Of a DNA stretch of 44,899 bases, positions 1 through 8,600 are shown in pieces. The stretch comes from Spirochaetota bacterium (lineage in GTDB: Bacteria; Spirochaetota; UBA12135; COTS27; JAFLEE01). The stretch covers positions 1-44,899 of the forward strand of contig JAFLEE010000039.1 of NCBI GenBank assembly GCA_017302015.1, read 5' to 3'. A program made the translations under genes and the position numbers. The first letter of the stretch is position 1; each line of letters starts with the position of its first letter. The notes under the pieces were generated by a model. It saw only the letters and a list, made by a program, of their open reading frames with translations, did no database searches and was not told the DNA's origin.

Positions 1-311
1 GCGGGGGCGGGTTTCGGGGCGGGGGCTTCGGCCTTGGCGGGGGCCTTGGGCGCGCTCTTCGCGGGGGGCGCGCCCTCCGCGGCTTCGAGGAGGAGGACGA
101 CGGTCCCCTCGCTCACCTTATCGCCGACTTTGATCTTCACCTCTTTCACGACGCCGGCATGGGTCGCGGGGACGTCCATGCTGGCCTTGTCGGTCTCAAT
201 GGTCAGGAGCGTCTGGTCGACGCGCAGGGTATCGCCGGCCTTCACGGCGAGGTCGATGACCTTCACGTCGTGGGCGTCGCCCAGGTCGGGGACCTTGATT
301 TCGATCTGCAT
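1..311 (-). CDS. aceF: Dihydrolipoamide acetyltransferase (PDH E2), N-terminal part, cut by window edge
   Basis: This is the N-terminal 103 residues of the E2 subunit of the pyruvate dehydrogenase complex, which carries acetyl groups from E1 to CoA on a swinging lipoyl arm. The lipoyl domain spans about residues 2-77 and has the lipoylation motif ETDKASMDVP, with the lipoyl lysine at K42. An Ala/Pro/Lys-rich flexible linker follows and runs off the left edge of the window, so the subunit-binding and catalytic domains are not visible. The ATG at 311 lies 2 nt beyond the aceE stop codon, so the two genes are almost certainly one operon. The domain is clear; the aceF name rests on the position after aceE. 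Confidence 0.9.
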   Translation of the reverse strand, partial: MQIEIKVPDLGDAHDVKVIDLAVKAGDTLRVDQTLLTIETDKASMDVPATHAGVVKEVKIKVGDKVSEGTVVLLLEAAEGAPPAKSAPKAPAKAEAPAPKPAP

Positions 312-313
312 GC

Positions 314-2965
314 TCACACCGTCCACGGGGCGGGCTTGGCGGCGCTGATGCCGTAGCGCTCCATGGCCTCATGAAGTTTCTTCTTCTCGAACTTGCCCTC
401 GTCGACGAGGGTCTTGAGGGCGGCCACGGCGATCCAATGGCGGTCGACCTCGAAGAAGCGCCGTAATTGCTCGCGGGTGTCGGAGCGGCCGAAGCCGTCG
501 GTGCCGAGCACGAGGAAGCGCCGCGGCACCCAGGCGCGGATCTGGTCGGCGAACACGCGCATGTAATCGGTGGCGGCGATGATGGGGCCCTGGGTCGCCT
601 CGAGGCAGGTCGTGACATGGGGCACGCGGGGCGCCTCGTCGGGGTGCAGCAGGTTGTGGCGCTCGCAGGCGTGGCCTTCCCGGGCGAGTTCGGTGAAACT
701 GGGGCAGCTCCACAGGTCGCTCTCGACGCCCCAGTCCTCCTTCAGAAGGGCCGCGGCGTGGAGCATCTCGTTGAAGATGGCGCCCGAACCCAGCAGTTGT
801 ACCCTCAGGTTGGCCACCGCGCCTTTCCGGAAGAGGTACATCCCCTTGAGGATATCTTTCTCCGCCCCCGCCGGCATGGCGGGGTGGGCGTAATTCTCGT
901 TCATCAGGGTGATGTAGTAGTAGACGTCCTCCTGCTCGGCGTACATCCGCCGCAGGCCGTCCTGGATGATGACGGCGACCTCGTAGCCGAAGGTGGGGTC
1001 GTAGCTGACGCAATTGGGGATGGTCGCCGACATGAGGTGGGAGTGGCCGTCCTCGTGCTGCAGGCCCTCGCCGTTGAGGGTCGTGCGCCCCGCGGTGGCG
1101 CCCAGCATGAAACCCCGGGTGCGCATGTCGGCGGCGGCCCAGGCCAGGTCGCCGATGCGCTGGAAGCCGAACATCGAGTAGTAGATGAAGAACGGGATCA
1201 TGGGCACCCCGTGGGTGCTGTAGCTCGTGCCCGCGGCGATCCAGTCGCTCATGGCGCCGGCCTCGTTGATGCCCTCCTGGATGATCTGGCCGTCGGTGGA
1301 CTCCTTGTAGTACATGAGCTGGTCGGCGTCCTGCGGCACGTACTTCTGGCCGACCTGGCTCCAGATGCCGTACTGGCGGAACATGCCCTCCATGCCGAAG
1401 GTGCGCGACTCGTCGGGCACGATGGGCACGATGTGCTTGCCGATCTTCTTGTCCTTCAGCATCGTCTGGAGCATGCGCACGAAGGCCATGGTGGTGGAGT
1501 ATTCGCGTCCCTCGCCGGAGGCGCCGAGGAGGCCCTCGAACGCGGAGAGGGGCGGAACCTCGAGGGCGGCAGCGGAGCGTCGGCGCGCGGGGAGGGGGCC
1601 GCCGAGGGCCGCCCGGCGGGCCTTCAGGTACTCGAGTTCCTTCGATCCCTCGGGGAATTGGATGAAGGGCACCTCCTCGAGGCGGTCGTCGGCGACGGGG
1701 ATGCGGAAGCGGTCGCGGAATCTTTTGATGGAATCGAGGTCGAGCTTCTTCTGCTGGTGGGCGATGTTCATGGCCTCGCCCGATTCGCCCATGCCGTAGC
1801 CCTTCACGGTCTTGGCGAGGATGACGGTGGGCTGGCCCTTGTGCTCCTGGGCCGCCTTGAACGCCGCGAAGATCTTGGCCGGGTCGTGGCCGCCGCGGCG
1901 CAGGTGCCACAGGTCGCGGTCGGACATGTCCTTCACCAGCTCCTTGAGTTCGGGGGTGTTGAAGAACTGCTCGCGCACGAAGGCGCCGTCCTTCGATTTG
2001 ATGGTCTGGTACTCGCCGTCGACGGCCTCCATCATGCGCCGCAGGAGGTGCCCGCCCTTGTCGCGGGCCAGGAGGGCGTCCCAGCCCCGGCCCCAGGCGA
2101 GCTTGATGACGTTCCACCCGGCGCCCCGGAAGACGCTCTCGAGTTCCTGGATGATCTTGCCGTTGCCGCGCACGGGCCCGTCGAGGCGCTGGAGATTGCA
2201 ATTGATGACGAAGATGAGGTTGTCGAGCTTCTCGCGGCCGGCCATGCCGATGGCGCCGGTGCTCTCCGGTTCGTCCATCTCGCCGTCGCCGCAGAAGGCC
2301 CAGACCTTGCGGTCTTCGGTATTGAGGATGTCCCGGTACTGCAGGTAGCGCATGAAGCGCGCCTGGTAGATGGCCATGAGGGGCCCGAGGCCCATGGAGA
2401 CCGTGGGGAACTGCCAGAAATCGGGCATCAGCCAGGGATGCGGGTAGGAGGAGAGGCCCTTCCCCCCGACCTCCTGGCGGAAATGCTCGAGTTGCTCGCG
2501 GGTGATGCGCCCCTCGAGGAAGGCGCGGGCGTAGATGCCCGGGGCCGAGTGCCCCTGGGTGAAGAGCAGGTCGCCGCCGTGCGCCTCGCCGGGGGCGCGC
2601 CAGAAATGGTTGAAGCCGATGTCGTACATCGTGGCCGCCGAAGCGAAGGACGAGATGTGCCCGCCCACGTTCGTGTTCTTGTTGGCGCGCACCACCATGG
2701 CCATGGCGTTCCAACGGGTATAGGAGCGGATGGTGAACTCGAGGGAAGAGTCGCCGGGAAACGGCGGCTCCTTCTCGATGGGGATGGTATTGATGTATTG
2801 GGTCGTGGCGCTGAAGGGGATATTGGCCCCTTTCAAGCGCGAGGCATTGATGATTTCTTCGATCAGGAAATGGGCGCGTTCGCCCCCTTGGTGCTCGATG
2901 ACAGCGTCCAGGGCATCCAGCCACTCGCGGGTTTCCTGGGGGTCGGTGTCGGGGGTTTCGGCCAT
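314..2965 (-). CDS. aceE: Pyruvate dehydrogenase E1 component, homodimeric type
   Basis: This 883-residue protein decarboxylates pyruvate with thiamine diphosphate and acetylates the lipoyl group of E2, feeding acetyl-CoA to the TCA cycle. Its length matches E. coli AceE (about 887). The thiamine-diphosphate motif GDGEMDEPES...N lies near residues 228-260, and the N-terminal stretch TRWNAMAMVVRANK and 'HEDGHSH' near residue 640 are typical of the homodimeric class. The ATG at 2965 is preceded by AAAGGA about 8 nt upstream. The gene is followed after 2 nt by aceF. A possible promoter lies at 3074-3102, giving a leader of roughly 100 nt. Nothing suggests damage. Confidence 0.97.
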   Translation of the reverse strand: MAETPDTDPQETREWLDALDAVIEHQGGERAHFLIEEIINASRLKGANIPFSATTQYINTIPIEKEPPFPGDSSLEFTIRSYTRWNAMAMVVRANKNTNVGGHISSFASAATMYDIGFNHFWRAPGEAHGGDLLFTQGHSAPGIYARAFLEGRITREQLEHFRQEVGGKGLSSYPHPWLMPDFWQFPTVSMGLGPLMAIYQARFMRYLQYRDILNTEDRKVWAFCGDGEMDEPESTGAIGMAGREKLDNLIFVINCNLQRLDGPVRGNGKIIQELESVFRGAGWNVIKLAWGRGWDALLARDKGGHLLRRMMEAVDGEYQTIKSKDGAFVREQFFNTPELKELVKDMSDRDLWHLRRGGHDPAKIFAAFKAAQEHKGQPTVILAKTVKGYGMGESGEAMNIAHQQKKLDLDSIKRFRDRFRIPVADDRLEEVPFIQFPEGSKELEYLKARRAALGGPLPARRRSAAALEVPPLSAFEGLLGASGEGREYSTTMAFVRMLQTMLKDKKIGKHIVPIVPDESRTFGMEGMFRQYGIWSQVGQKYVPQDADQLMYYKESTDGQIIQEGINEAGAMSDWIAAGTSYSTHGVPMIPFFIYYSMFGFQRIGDLAWAAADMRTRGFMLGATAGRTTLNGEGLQHEDGHSHLMSATIPNCVSYDPTFGYEVAVIIQDGLRRMYAEQEDVYYYITLMNENYAHPAMPAGAEKDILKGMYLFRKGAVANLRVQLLGSGAIFNEMLHAAALLKEDWGVESDLWSCPSFTELAREGHACERHNLLHPDEAPRVPHVTTCLEATQGPIIAATDYMRVFADQIRAWVPRRFLVLGTDGFGRSDTREQLRRFFEVDRHWIAVAALKTLVDEGKFEKKKLHEAMERYGISAAKPAPWTV

Positions 2966-3073
2966 GGCGTTTCGTCCTTTCGGGAGGTTGATCGGCTTGG
3001 CTCCCCATGCCCGCGGGCTTCTCTTTGGGAGTCGCGCACGCGGGGAATTCCTGGGAAGCGTTCGGATTGTCTT

Positions 3074-3102
3074 ATTCTACCAATTAAATGGAAGAATTTT
3101 AA
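3074..3102 (-). promoter_or_regulatory. Candidate sigma70-type promoter for aceE-aceF
   Basis: On the minus strand, TTAAAA (3102-3097), a 17-nt spacer and TAGAAT (3079-3074) form a plausible -35/-10 pair in a locally AT-rich patch about 100 nt upstream of the aceE start. The overlapping TTGACC at 3110-3105 is an alternative -35. This is pattern evidence only. Confidence 0.4.
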
Positions 3103-3258
3103 CCGGTCAAGTGCGGCGGGGGGATGGAAACGGGCTCAATTCGGATATCTCGGGTGAACAAGGGCGTGGTTTATGGAGCGCCAGTCTTTTGAGCAGCGCG
3201 CTGGGCCCATTCCATGCGACCTCTTCTCTGAACGACTCCGTGAAGGCACCAAGGTCGT
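3103..3258. other. Intergenic stretch between the aceE promoter and the barrel-like gene
   Basis: I see no gene here. A perfect 6-bp hairpin (GGTCGT/ACGACC, 3253-3267) straddles the stop codon of the barrel-like gene (3259-3261). It could end that transcript, but no U-tract follows it. Confidence 0.4.
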
Positions 3259-3789
3259 TTAACGACCGAATAAAAGTTCCACCCGTGCGATGAGCCCGAG
3301 ATTTCGGTACGGCCCCACCGTGGCGTCGTATTCCGGGCTCCATTCGAACCGGGGACCGAAGCGGAGGCCAAGGGACCGGCCGGGGCGCAGGGTCCAGAGG
3401 GCGCGGGCGGTGATTTCTCCGGCGAGGAGGAAATAGGGCGATGGCCGGTTGAGCAGCATGCCGGGGAGCACCGTGGCGAAGCCGTCCAGGCGAAAGCGCG
3501 GCGTCTCGATGAGGCCCACGCCCGCCCCGAGGGGCACGAGGACCTGCCAGCCGTAGGCGCTCCAACCCAGTTCAAGGCCGCCTTCGAGGCGAAGGCGTTC
3601 GGCCTTGCGCGCCAGTTTGAAATCCATGAGGCCCGCGGCGAAGCCGGGATCCCAGCGCCCGTTCCACAGCAGGTCGAATGAAGTGCCGGCGCCGAGGGAG
3701 CTTTCCCAAGGGCTGGAGGGCGTTTCGGAGCGAGCCCATGGAGAGAGGGCGCAGAGCAGGAGAAGCGCCCGAAAGGACGGCCGCTTCAT
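3259..3789 (-). CDS. Small secreted protein, likely outer-membrane beta-barrel or lipocalin-like
   Basis: I do not recognise the family of this 176-residue protein. It starts with a Sec signal peptide (MKRPSF, a Leu/Ala core, then a cut near WARS-E). The mature part is built of short alternating strands rich in Gly, Arg and aromatics (for example LEGGLELGWSAYGW and LGLRFGPRFEWSPEYD) and ends in an aromatic-rich strand, VELLFGR. This looks like a small outer-membrane barrel. The ATG at 3789 overlaps the TGA of the upstream hydrolase in an ATGA junction, so translation is coupled and the two products probably act together in the envelope. A longer reading of this frame would run through the hydrolase gene and is rejected. 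Confidence 0.75.
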   Translation of the reverse strand: MKRPSFRALLLLCALSPWARSETPSSPWESSLGAGTSFDLLWNGRWDPGFAAGLMDFKLARKAERLRLEGGLELGWSAYGWQVLVPLGAGVGLIETPRFRLDGFATVLPGMLLNRPSPYFLLAGEITARALWTLRPGRSLGLRFGPRFEWSPEYDATVGPYRNLGLIARVELLFGR

Positions 3790-4559
3790 CGGCGCCACCC
3801 GTTCTCGGCGAAGAATTGGCCCATGGCGGCGAGGACCTGGTCGTGGAAGGCGCTTTGGGAGATGGTCGCCACGGCGTCTCCGTCCTGCGGCCCGTAACTC
3901 CCGAAATAGGAATGGCGGCCGCCCTCGATGAGGTAGAGCACGGTGAAATTGGAATGGAGGGCGGGGTAGGGGGCCGCCACCGGGGCGATCCAGGTCGCCG
4001 GCGGGAGGAGGGAGAGGGTCTTCTCTTGGCGGGCGACGTCGTTGGTTTTTTCCCGGGAGGAGTAGAGCGACAAGACCGCCCCGCTCCACGATTTGAGGCT
4101 ATCGCCATCGGGCGGGTAGGCATCCATGAGGATGAGGCCCTTCCAAATCCCCGGCATCGCGCTCACGGCGCTGGCGGCCATGGAGCCCCCGAGGGAATGG
4201 CCGGCGATCACCCACGAAGCCACCCCGGGAAAGCGGCCCTGGAGTCTCCGGCCCGCCTCGAGGTCGAAGAAGGCGAAATGGCCGGGCATCTTGGCCACCG
4301 CCACGAAGGTGCCCTGGGCCGCGAACCGGGAAAGCAGTCGGTCATAGACATGGGTGTCGACCAGGCCTCCCGGGTAGAAGACGAGGCCGGTGGCCGCCGC
4401 CGGCGCGGAAGGCTGGAAGAGGATGGCATCCCGAGTTTCCTGGATGGTGACGCCGGGGGGCAGGGGGTCGGTCCCGAGGATGGGGCGATAACTGCAGGCG
4501 CTGACGGCGCCCGCCAGGAAGAGGGCGATGCCCACCCGGATGGAATACGTGTGATTCAT
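3786..4559 (-). CDS. Alpha/beta-hydrolase lipoprotein
   Basis: This 257-residue protein has a lipoprotein signal peptide with lipobox VSAC (lipidated Cys22), so it is membrane-anchored outside the cytoplasm. The rest is an alpha/beta-hydrolase: a conserved FYPGG strand-loop near residue 61, the nucleophile elbow GHSLGG (Ser122), and a late EGGRHSYFGSYGPQDGD segment carrying the probable catalytic His. That last segment is characteristic of the Abhydrolase_5-type families (PF12695). The substrate is unknown. There is no Shine-Dalgarno site. A TTGACC-N18-TATATT promoter ends only 10 nt before the ATG, so the leader would be about 3-4 nt. The stop overlaps the start of the barrel-like gene. Confidence 0.88.
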   Translation of the reverse strand: MNHTYSIRVGIALFLAGAVSACSYRPILGTDPLPPGVTIQETRDAILFQPSAPAAATGLVFYPGGLVDTHVYDRLLSRFAAQGTFVAVAKMPGHFAFFDLEAGRRLQGRFPGVASWVIAGHSLGGSMAASAVSAMPGIWKGLILMDAYPPDGDSLKSWSGAVLSLYSSREKTNDVARQEKTLSLLPPATWIAPVAAPYPALHSNFTVLYLIEGGRHSYFGSYGPQDGDAVATISQSAFHDQVLAAMGQFFAENGWRR

Positions 4560-4569
4560 AGAATTGAAG

Positions 4570-4599
4570 AATATACTCCCCGGGGAAACGGGGGGTCAA
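4570..4599 (-). promoter_or_regulatory. Promoter of the hydrolase lipoprotein gene, near-leaderless
   Basis: TTGACC (4599-4594), an 18-nt spacer and TATATT (4575-4570) on the minus strand end 10 nt before the ATG at 4559. Initiation 6-7 nt after the -10 would leave a leader of 3-4 nt. This matches the absence of a ribosome binding site. Confidence 0.55.
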
Positions 4600-4619
4600 C
4601 TCGGCCGACCGACGCCGTC

Positions 4620-5477
4620 TCAGGGTGGGATCGGCTTCTGGTTCCTCGACTTGCGGTAGCGCACGGGAGGCACGCCGGCATACTTGCAGAAGACCTTGCT
4701 GAATCGGAAGCGGTCGCAGAAGCCGAGGGATTCCGCGAGTTCGTCGAGGTCCATATTGGTGGCGCGAAGCAGGAAGGCGGCGCGCTCCACCTTGAGGCGC
4801 TGGAAATACACGAGGGGCGTGAAACCGGTGGCCTTCTTGAACCGGCGCACCAGGTAGGAGCGTTCCCAACCCACCGCGGCGGAGAGCCGATCGAGGGAGA
4901 ACGGGCGATCGAGTTGGGATTCCATGAGGCGCTGGGCATGGCGCACCGGAGACGGCGCCCGCGAGGCGGAGAGCCCCCGGGGGGCGGAGAGGGAATAGAG
5001 GAACGCGTGGAGGAGATGGGCGGAGGCCTTCAGCAGGGCGGGCGAGCCGGTATGGTATTTATAGAGGATTTCCTCGAACGCGAAACTATGGTGGGGCTCC
5101 AAAACGACGCCGCCCTGGCCGAAACCCTGGCGGTGGAGCGCTTGCAACAGCGCTTCCTCGCCCTCCTCGATGCGGAATCTGGCGTAATAGAACCCGAGTC
5201 GTTTTTGCCGCCTTGAGCCGGCCGCGGCGGCGACCCCCGGTGCACCGCGCTGGGGGAGGGAAATGGGCGGCCCCGGGAGGATATCGTGGGCCTCGGCGGG
5301 CGCGGAGAGGAAACAGGATCCCTCTGAAATGGGTTGGTCCACGCCCCGTTGGCGGAAAGCGCCGGTCCCGTGCATGAAATAGTGGAGTTCCCAGATGGGA
5401 TGGCCATGCACATGGGGGCCCGCGAGTTCGGCGGCGCCGGCATGCACATGGAGCCGGGCCATGGCCAAAATCTGCAT
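4620..5477 (-). CDS. AraC-family transcriptional regulator (first of four)
   Basis: This 285-residue protein has an N-terminal cupin-like sensor domain (HVHGHPIWELHYF near residues 22-34, typical of AraC-type sugar sensors) and a C-terminal double helix-turn-helix DNA-binding domain (about 185-280), ending in the classic second HTH around 'LAESLGFCDRFRFSKVFCKYAGVPPVRYR'-like residues. It is divergent from the large hydrolase at 5637, its most likely target. The ATG at 5477 is only 5 nt after a TACCAT -10 element paired with TTGACA at 17 nt, so the mRNA is probably leaderless. An inverted repeat over the -35 suggests autoregulation. Confidence 0.93.
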   Translation of the reverse strand: MQILAMARLHVHAGAAELAGPHVHGHPIWELHYFMHGTGAFRQRGVDQPISEGSCFLSAPAEAHDILPGPPISLPQRGAPGVAAAAGSRRQKRLGFYYARFRIEEGEEALLQALHRQGFGQGGVVLEPHHSFAFEEILYKYHTGSPALLKASAHLLHAFLYSLSAPRGLSASRAPSPVRHAQRLMESQLDRPFSLDRLSAAVGWERSYLVRRFKKATGFTPLVYFQRLKVERAAFLLRATNMDLDELAESLGFCDRFRFSKVFCKYAGVPPVRYRKSRNQKPIPP

Positions 5478-5482
5478 GGGGC

Positions 5483-5511
5483 ATGGTACGGCGGAGGGCT
5501 GCCGATGTCAA
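5483..5511 (-). promoter_or_regulatory. Leaderless promoter of the first AraC gene
   Basis: A consensus TTGACA (5511-5506), 17-nt spacer and TACCAT (5488-5483) lie on the minus strand. Five nucleotides separate the -10 from the ATG at 5477, so transcription should start at or next to the A of the start codon. Confidence 0.62.
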
Positions 5512-5521
5512 TATCCGACAT
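5505..5521. promoter_or_regulatory. Candidate operator, inverted repeat ATGTC-N7-GACAT
   Basis: The perfect 5-bp inverted repeat ATGTC (5505-5509) / GACAT (5517-5521) with a 7-nt spacer covers the -35 of the AraC promoter. It lies in the divergent AraC/hydrolase region, so a protein bound here could repress the AraC gene. Short repeats can occur by chance. Confidence 0.33.
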
Positions 5522-5561
5522 AAAACCAATCCGGGCCATGGAAGGCCTCCCCGGGAGCCCC

Positions 5562-5567
5562 TATAAT
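5562..5567 (+). promoter_or_regulatory. Candidate -10 (TATAAT) for the large hydrolase
   Basis: A perfect TATAAT lies 69 nt before the GTG start at 5637 with no good -35 at the proper distance. A weak -35 is what one expects at an AraC-activated promoter. Confidence 0.37.
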
Positions 5568-5636
5568 GGAGCACGAACCCCGGGGAGCCAATCCGCGGGC
5601 GTCCAGGGCCGCTCCGGCTCGAGAAAGGAATATTCC

Positions 5637-8600
5637 GTGAAGATAAAAACCATCCACCGCGTGATTTCCGCTCTCCTATTGGCATCCTTCGGCCTGTGCG
5701 CAAACGCACCCCAAGCGCCATCGCTCCTGGGCCTGCTGCGGTTCGATCCGAAGGGGGCCTTTCGCCTGGATGGCCTCTCCTTCGCGGTGGTTCAAATGAG
5801 CGGCGGGGGAAAATGGGTCGAGCAGGCCCGCGCCTTCCTCCCCGCGGGCGAGCCCATCCTGGGCGATGAAGGGCGCGAGCAGGCCATCGTCTGGGACAAT
5901 GCGCCGGCCCGATTCCGCATGAGGCAATGGGCGCAGGCCGCCCCGGAAGGCGTGGCCCTGCGCTATGAAGTGGAGGCGGAATTATCCGGCGCCCCCATCC
6001 GGGAATTGAGCCTGGCGGTCACGCTCCCCATCGCCCCATTGGCGGGCCGCGAGTTCCGCCTCGATGATGAACCCGTCCGCCTTCCGGCCCGTTGGGAGAA
6101 GACGCTCCTCGCCTCGCGCTCCGGGGTGCGGAGGCTCGAACTCCCCACGGAAGCGGGGACCCTCGCGTTGGAAGGGAACTTCGACGTGCGGGTCCAAGAC
6201 AACCGGGAATGGAATATCGGGGAGTACTCGGTGCGCCTGCGCTTCAGCCCCGGAAGCGGCGAGTTTACCCGCAGCGGCTTCCAGGCCCTGCTTCGCCGCG
6301 AAGCCCAATCGGGGGCCGGGGAGCAGGTCGCCATCGACCTGTCGAAGGCCGCCAATATGGATTTCGCCGATGAGGTCGAGGGGGACCGCAAGGGCGGCTG
6401 GACCGACCAGGGCCGAGAGAACGATCTGCGCGCCATGAAGCCAGGCGATATGGCCATCGGCGCCTTCCGCTTCCGGATCCTCGATGCCGCGAAGAACGGG
6501 GGCCGCGCGTGCCTCGTCTTCGCGGGGCCCCAACGCGATTATTTCCCCAAGGACGCGCGCCTTCCCCTCGCGGGGGAACGATTCGGCTATCTCAACCTCC
6601 TCCACACCACCGCCTGGACGCCGAAGGAAGGGCCCGTCGGGAGCCTCGTCGTCGCCTACCAGGATGGCGACCAAAGCGAGCATCCCGTGCTCGCCGGCGT
6701 CGACGTGGGCAATTGGTGGGGAGCGACGAGCCTCCCCAACGGGCATGTGGGCTGGACGATGGAGAACCGCCAGGCCTACGTGGGCCTCTATGTCAGCCGC
6801 TTCCGCATCAAGGACAAGCCGATTCGGGAATTGCGCCTCGTGCCCACGGGCCGGGCGGTGTGGGCCGTGGTCGCCCTCAGCGGTTCGGAGGGCGCGGCGC
6901 CGTTCCCCGCCACCGCCCCGGAGTACATCATCGCCGATGCCCGGTGGAAGCCCGTGAAGCACGAGACCTTCGCGGTGAAGCCCGGGAGCATCCTCGACCT
7001 CTCGGCGCACGTCGAAGAGGGGCCCGCCGGAAAATGGGGCCGGGTTCTCGCGGGAAAAGAGGGGCATTTCGAGTTCGAGAAGCGCCCGGGCGAGGCCGTG
7101 CGCTTCCTCGGGCCCAACCTCACCTTCAGCGCCAATTTCATCGAGAAGCCGGAGGATGCCGCGGCCCTTGCCCAGACCCTCCGCCGCTACGGCTATAATT
7201 GCGTGCGTTTCCACCATTACGACGGAGGCCTCGCCTGCGAGTCGATCTTCGGGGACGATAAGCCTCTTTCACCCGGCCAGTTCCGCCCGGAGCGCCTCGC
7301 CAAGTTCGACCAGACCTTCGCGGCGCTCAAGGCCGCCGGCCTCTACGCGACGATCGACCTCTACACGATGCGCCCCTGGAAGGCCGCGGAGATCCCGGAG
7401 TACGGCAAGGACGGCAGCCAGGAGATCAAGGGGCTCATCCCGCTCTTCGACGGCGCCTTCGAGAATTGGCGCCGCTTCGCCGAGGCCCTGCTCACCCACG
7501 TCAACCCGCATACCGGGCTGGCCTATAAGGACGACCCGGCGCTCTTCGCCATCTGCCTCGTCAACGAAGATACCCTCTTCGCCAATTGGAACAAGACCCC
7601 GGCCTCCAAGGCCGCCTACGAGAAGCGCTTCGCCGAATGGGTGAAGGGCCGCCCCTCGGACGAGACGGCCAACCGGGACGCCGCCTTCAGCCTGTTCCTC
7701 GCCGACCAGCAGATCGCGGCCAACGAGCGCATGATGGCCGCCCTGCGCAAGCTCGGCGTGAAGGCCCTCTTCTCCGGGGCCAATTACCATAACCCCATGC
7801 TCGCCGCCCGCATCCGGGCGAAATACGACTACGTGGACAACCACACCTATTGGGACCACCCCACCTTCTCCGAGGGCGATTGGAAGCCCCCGGTGGGCGT
7901 CGCCCAGCGCGGCGCGCTCACCGCGCTGGCGGGCACGCCGCGGGACATCATGGCCACCCGGGTGTTCGGCAAGCCCTTCGCGGCCACCGAGTATTGCTTC
8001 TGCTACCCCAACCATACCCGCGCCGAGGGGGGGCCGCTCATGGGCGCCTACGCCGCGCTCCAGGGCTGGGATCTCCTCAACCGCTTCGATATCGCCCTCT
8101 ACGGAGACCGCCCCCACGACGTCTCCAAGCCGACGGGCTCGTTCACCCTAAGCCGCGATCCCATCGGGCTTCTCACCGAACGCATCATCTCGCTCCTCTA
8201 CCTGCGCGGCGACGTGAAGACCGCATCCTCCAGCGCCGCCTTCGTCCTGACCCCCGAGCTGGCCCGCCGTTCCACGGCGATGAACACGTTCCCCGCGGAG
8301 TTCCAATATTTGGGCCTCGTCGCCCGCATCGGAAGCGTCGATGCGAGTTTGGGCCCCTGGTCGGCCCCCGCCGACGCGCTCCTATGCACCCTGGACGATG
8401 GCTTCACCCCGCCCACGGGCGGGCGGCGCTTGGCGCGCCTTGACGGGGCCACCCCGCCGCTCGTGTCGCCCCGGGGCAGCGTCGACCCGGTCTCCGGGAA
8501 GGCGCAGAGCGAGACCGGGGAGATCTTCCTGGACGGGTCCGCCCGGACCCTGCGGGTGCTCACCCCGCGCAGCGAGGCCTTCATCCGCTACGACAAGGGC

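Noticed and set aside
467-3157. Very long open frame antisense to aceE (plus strand)
   Set aside because: It is a by-product of GC-rich third codon positions in aceE. The translation has no recognisable domain and the minus-strand frame is a clear AceE.
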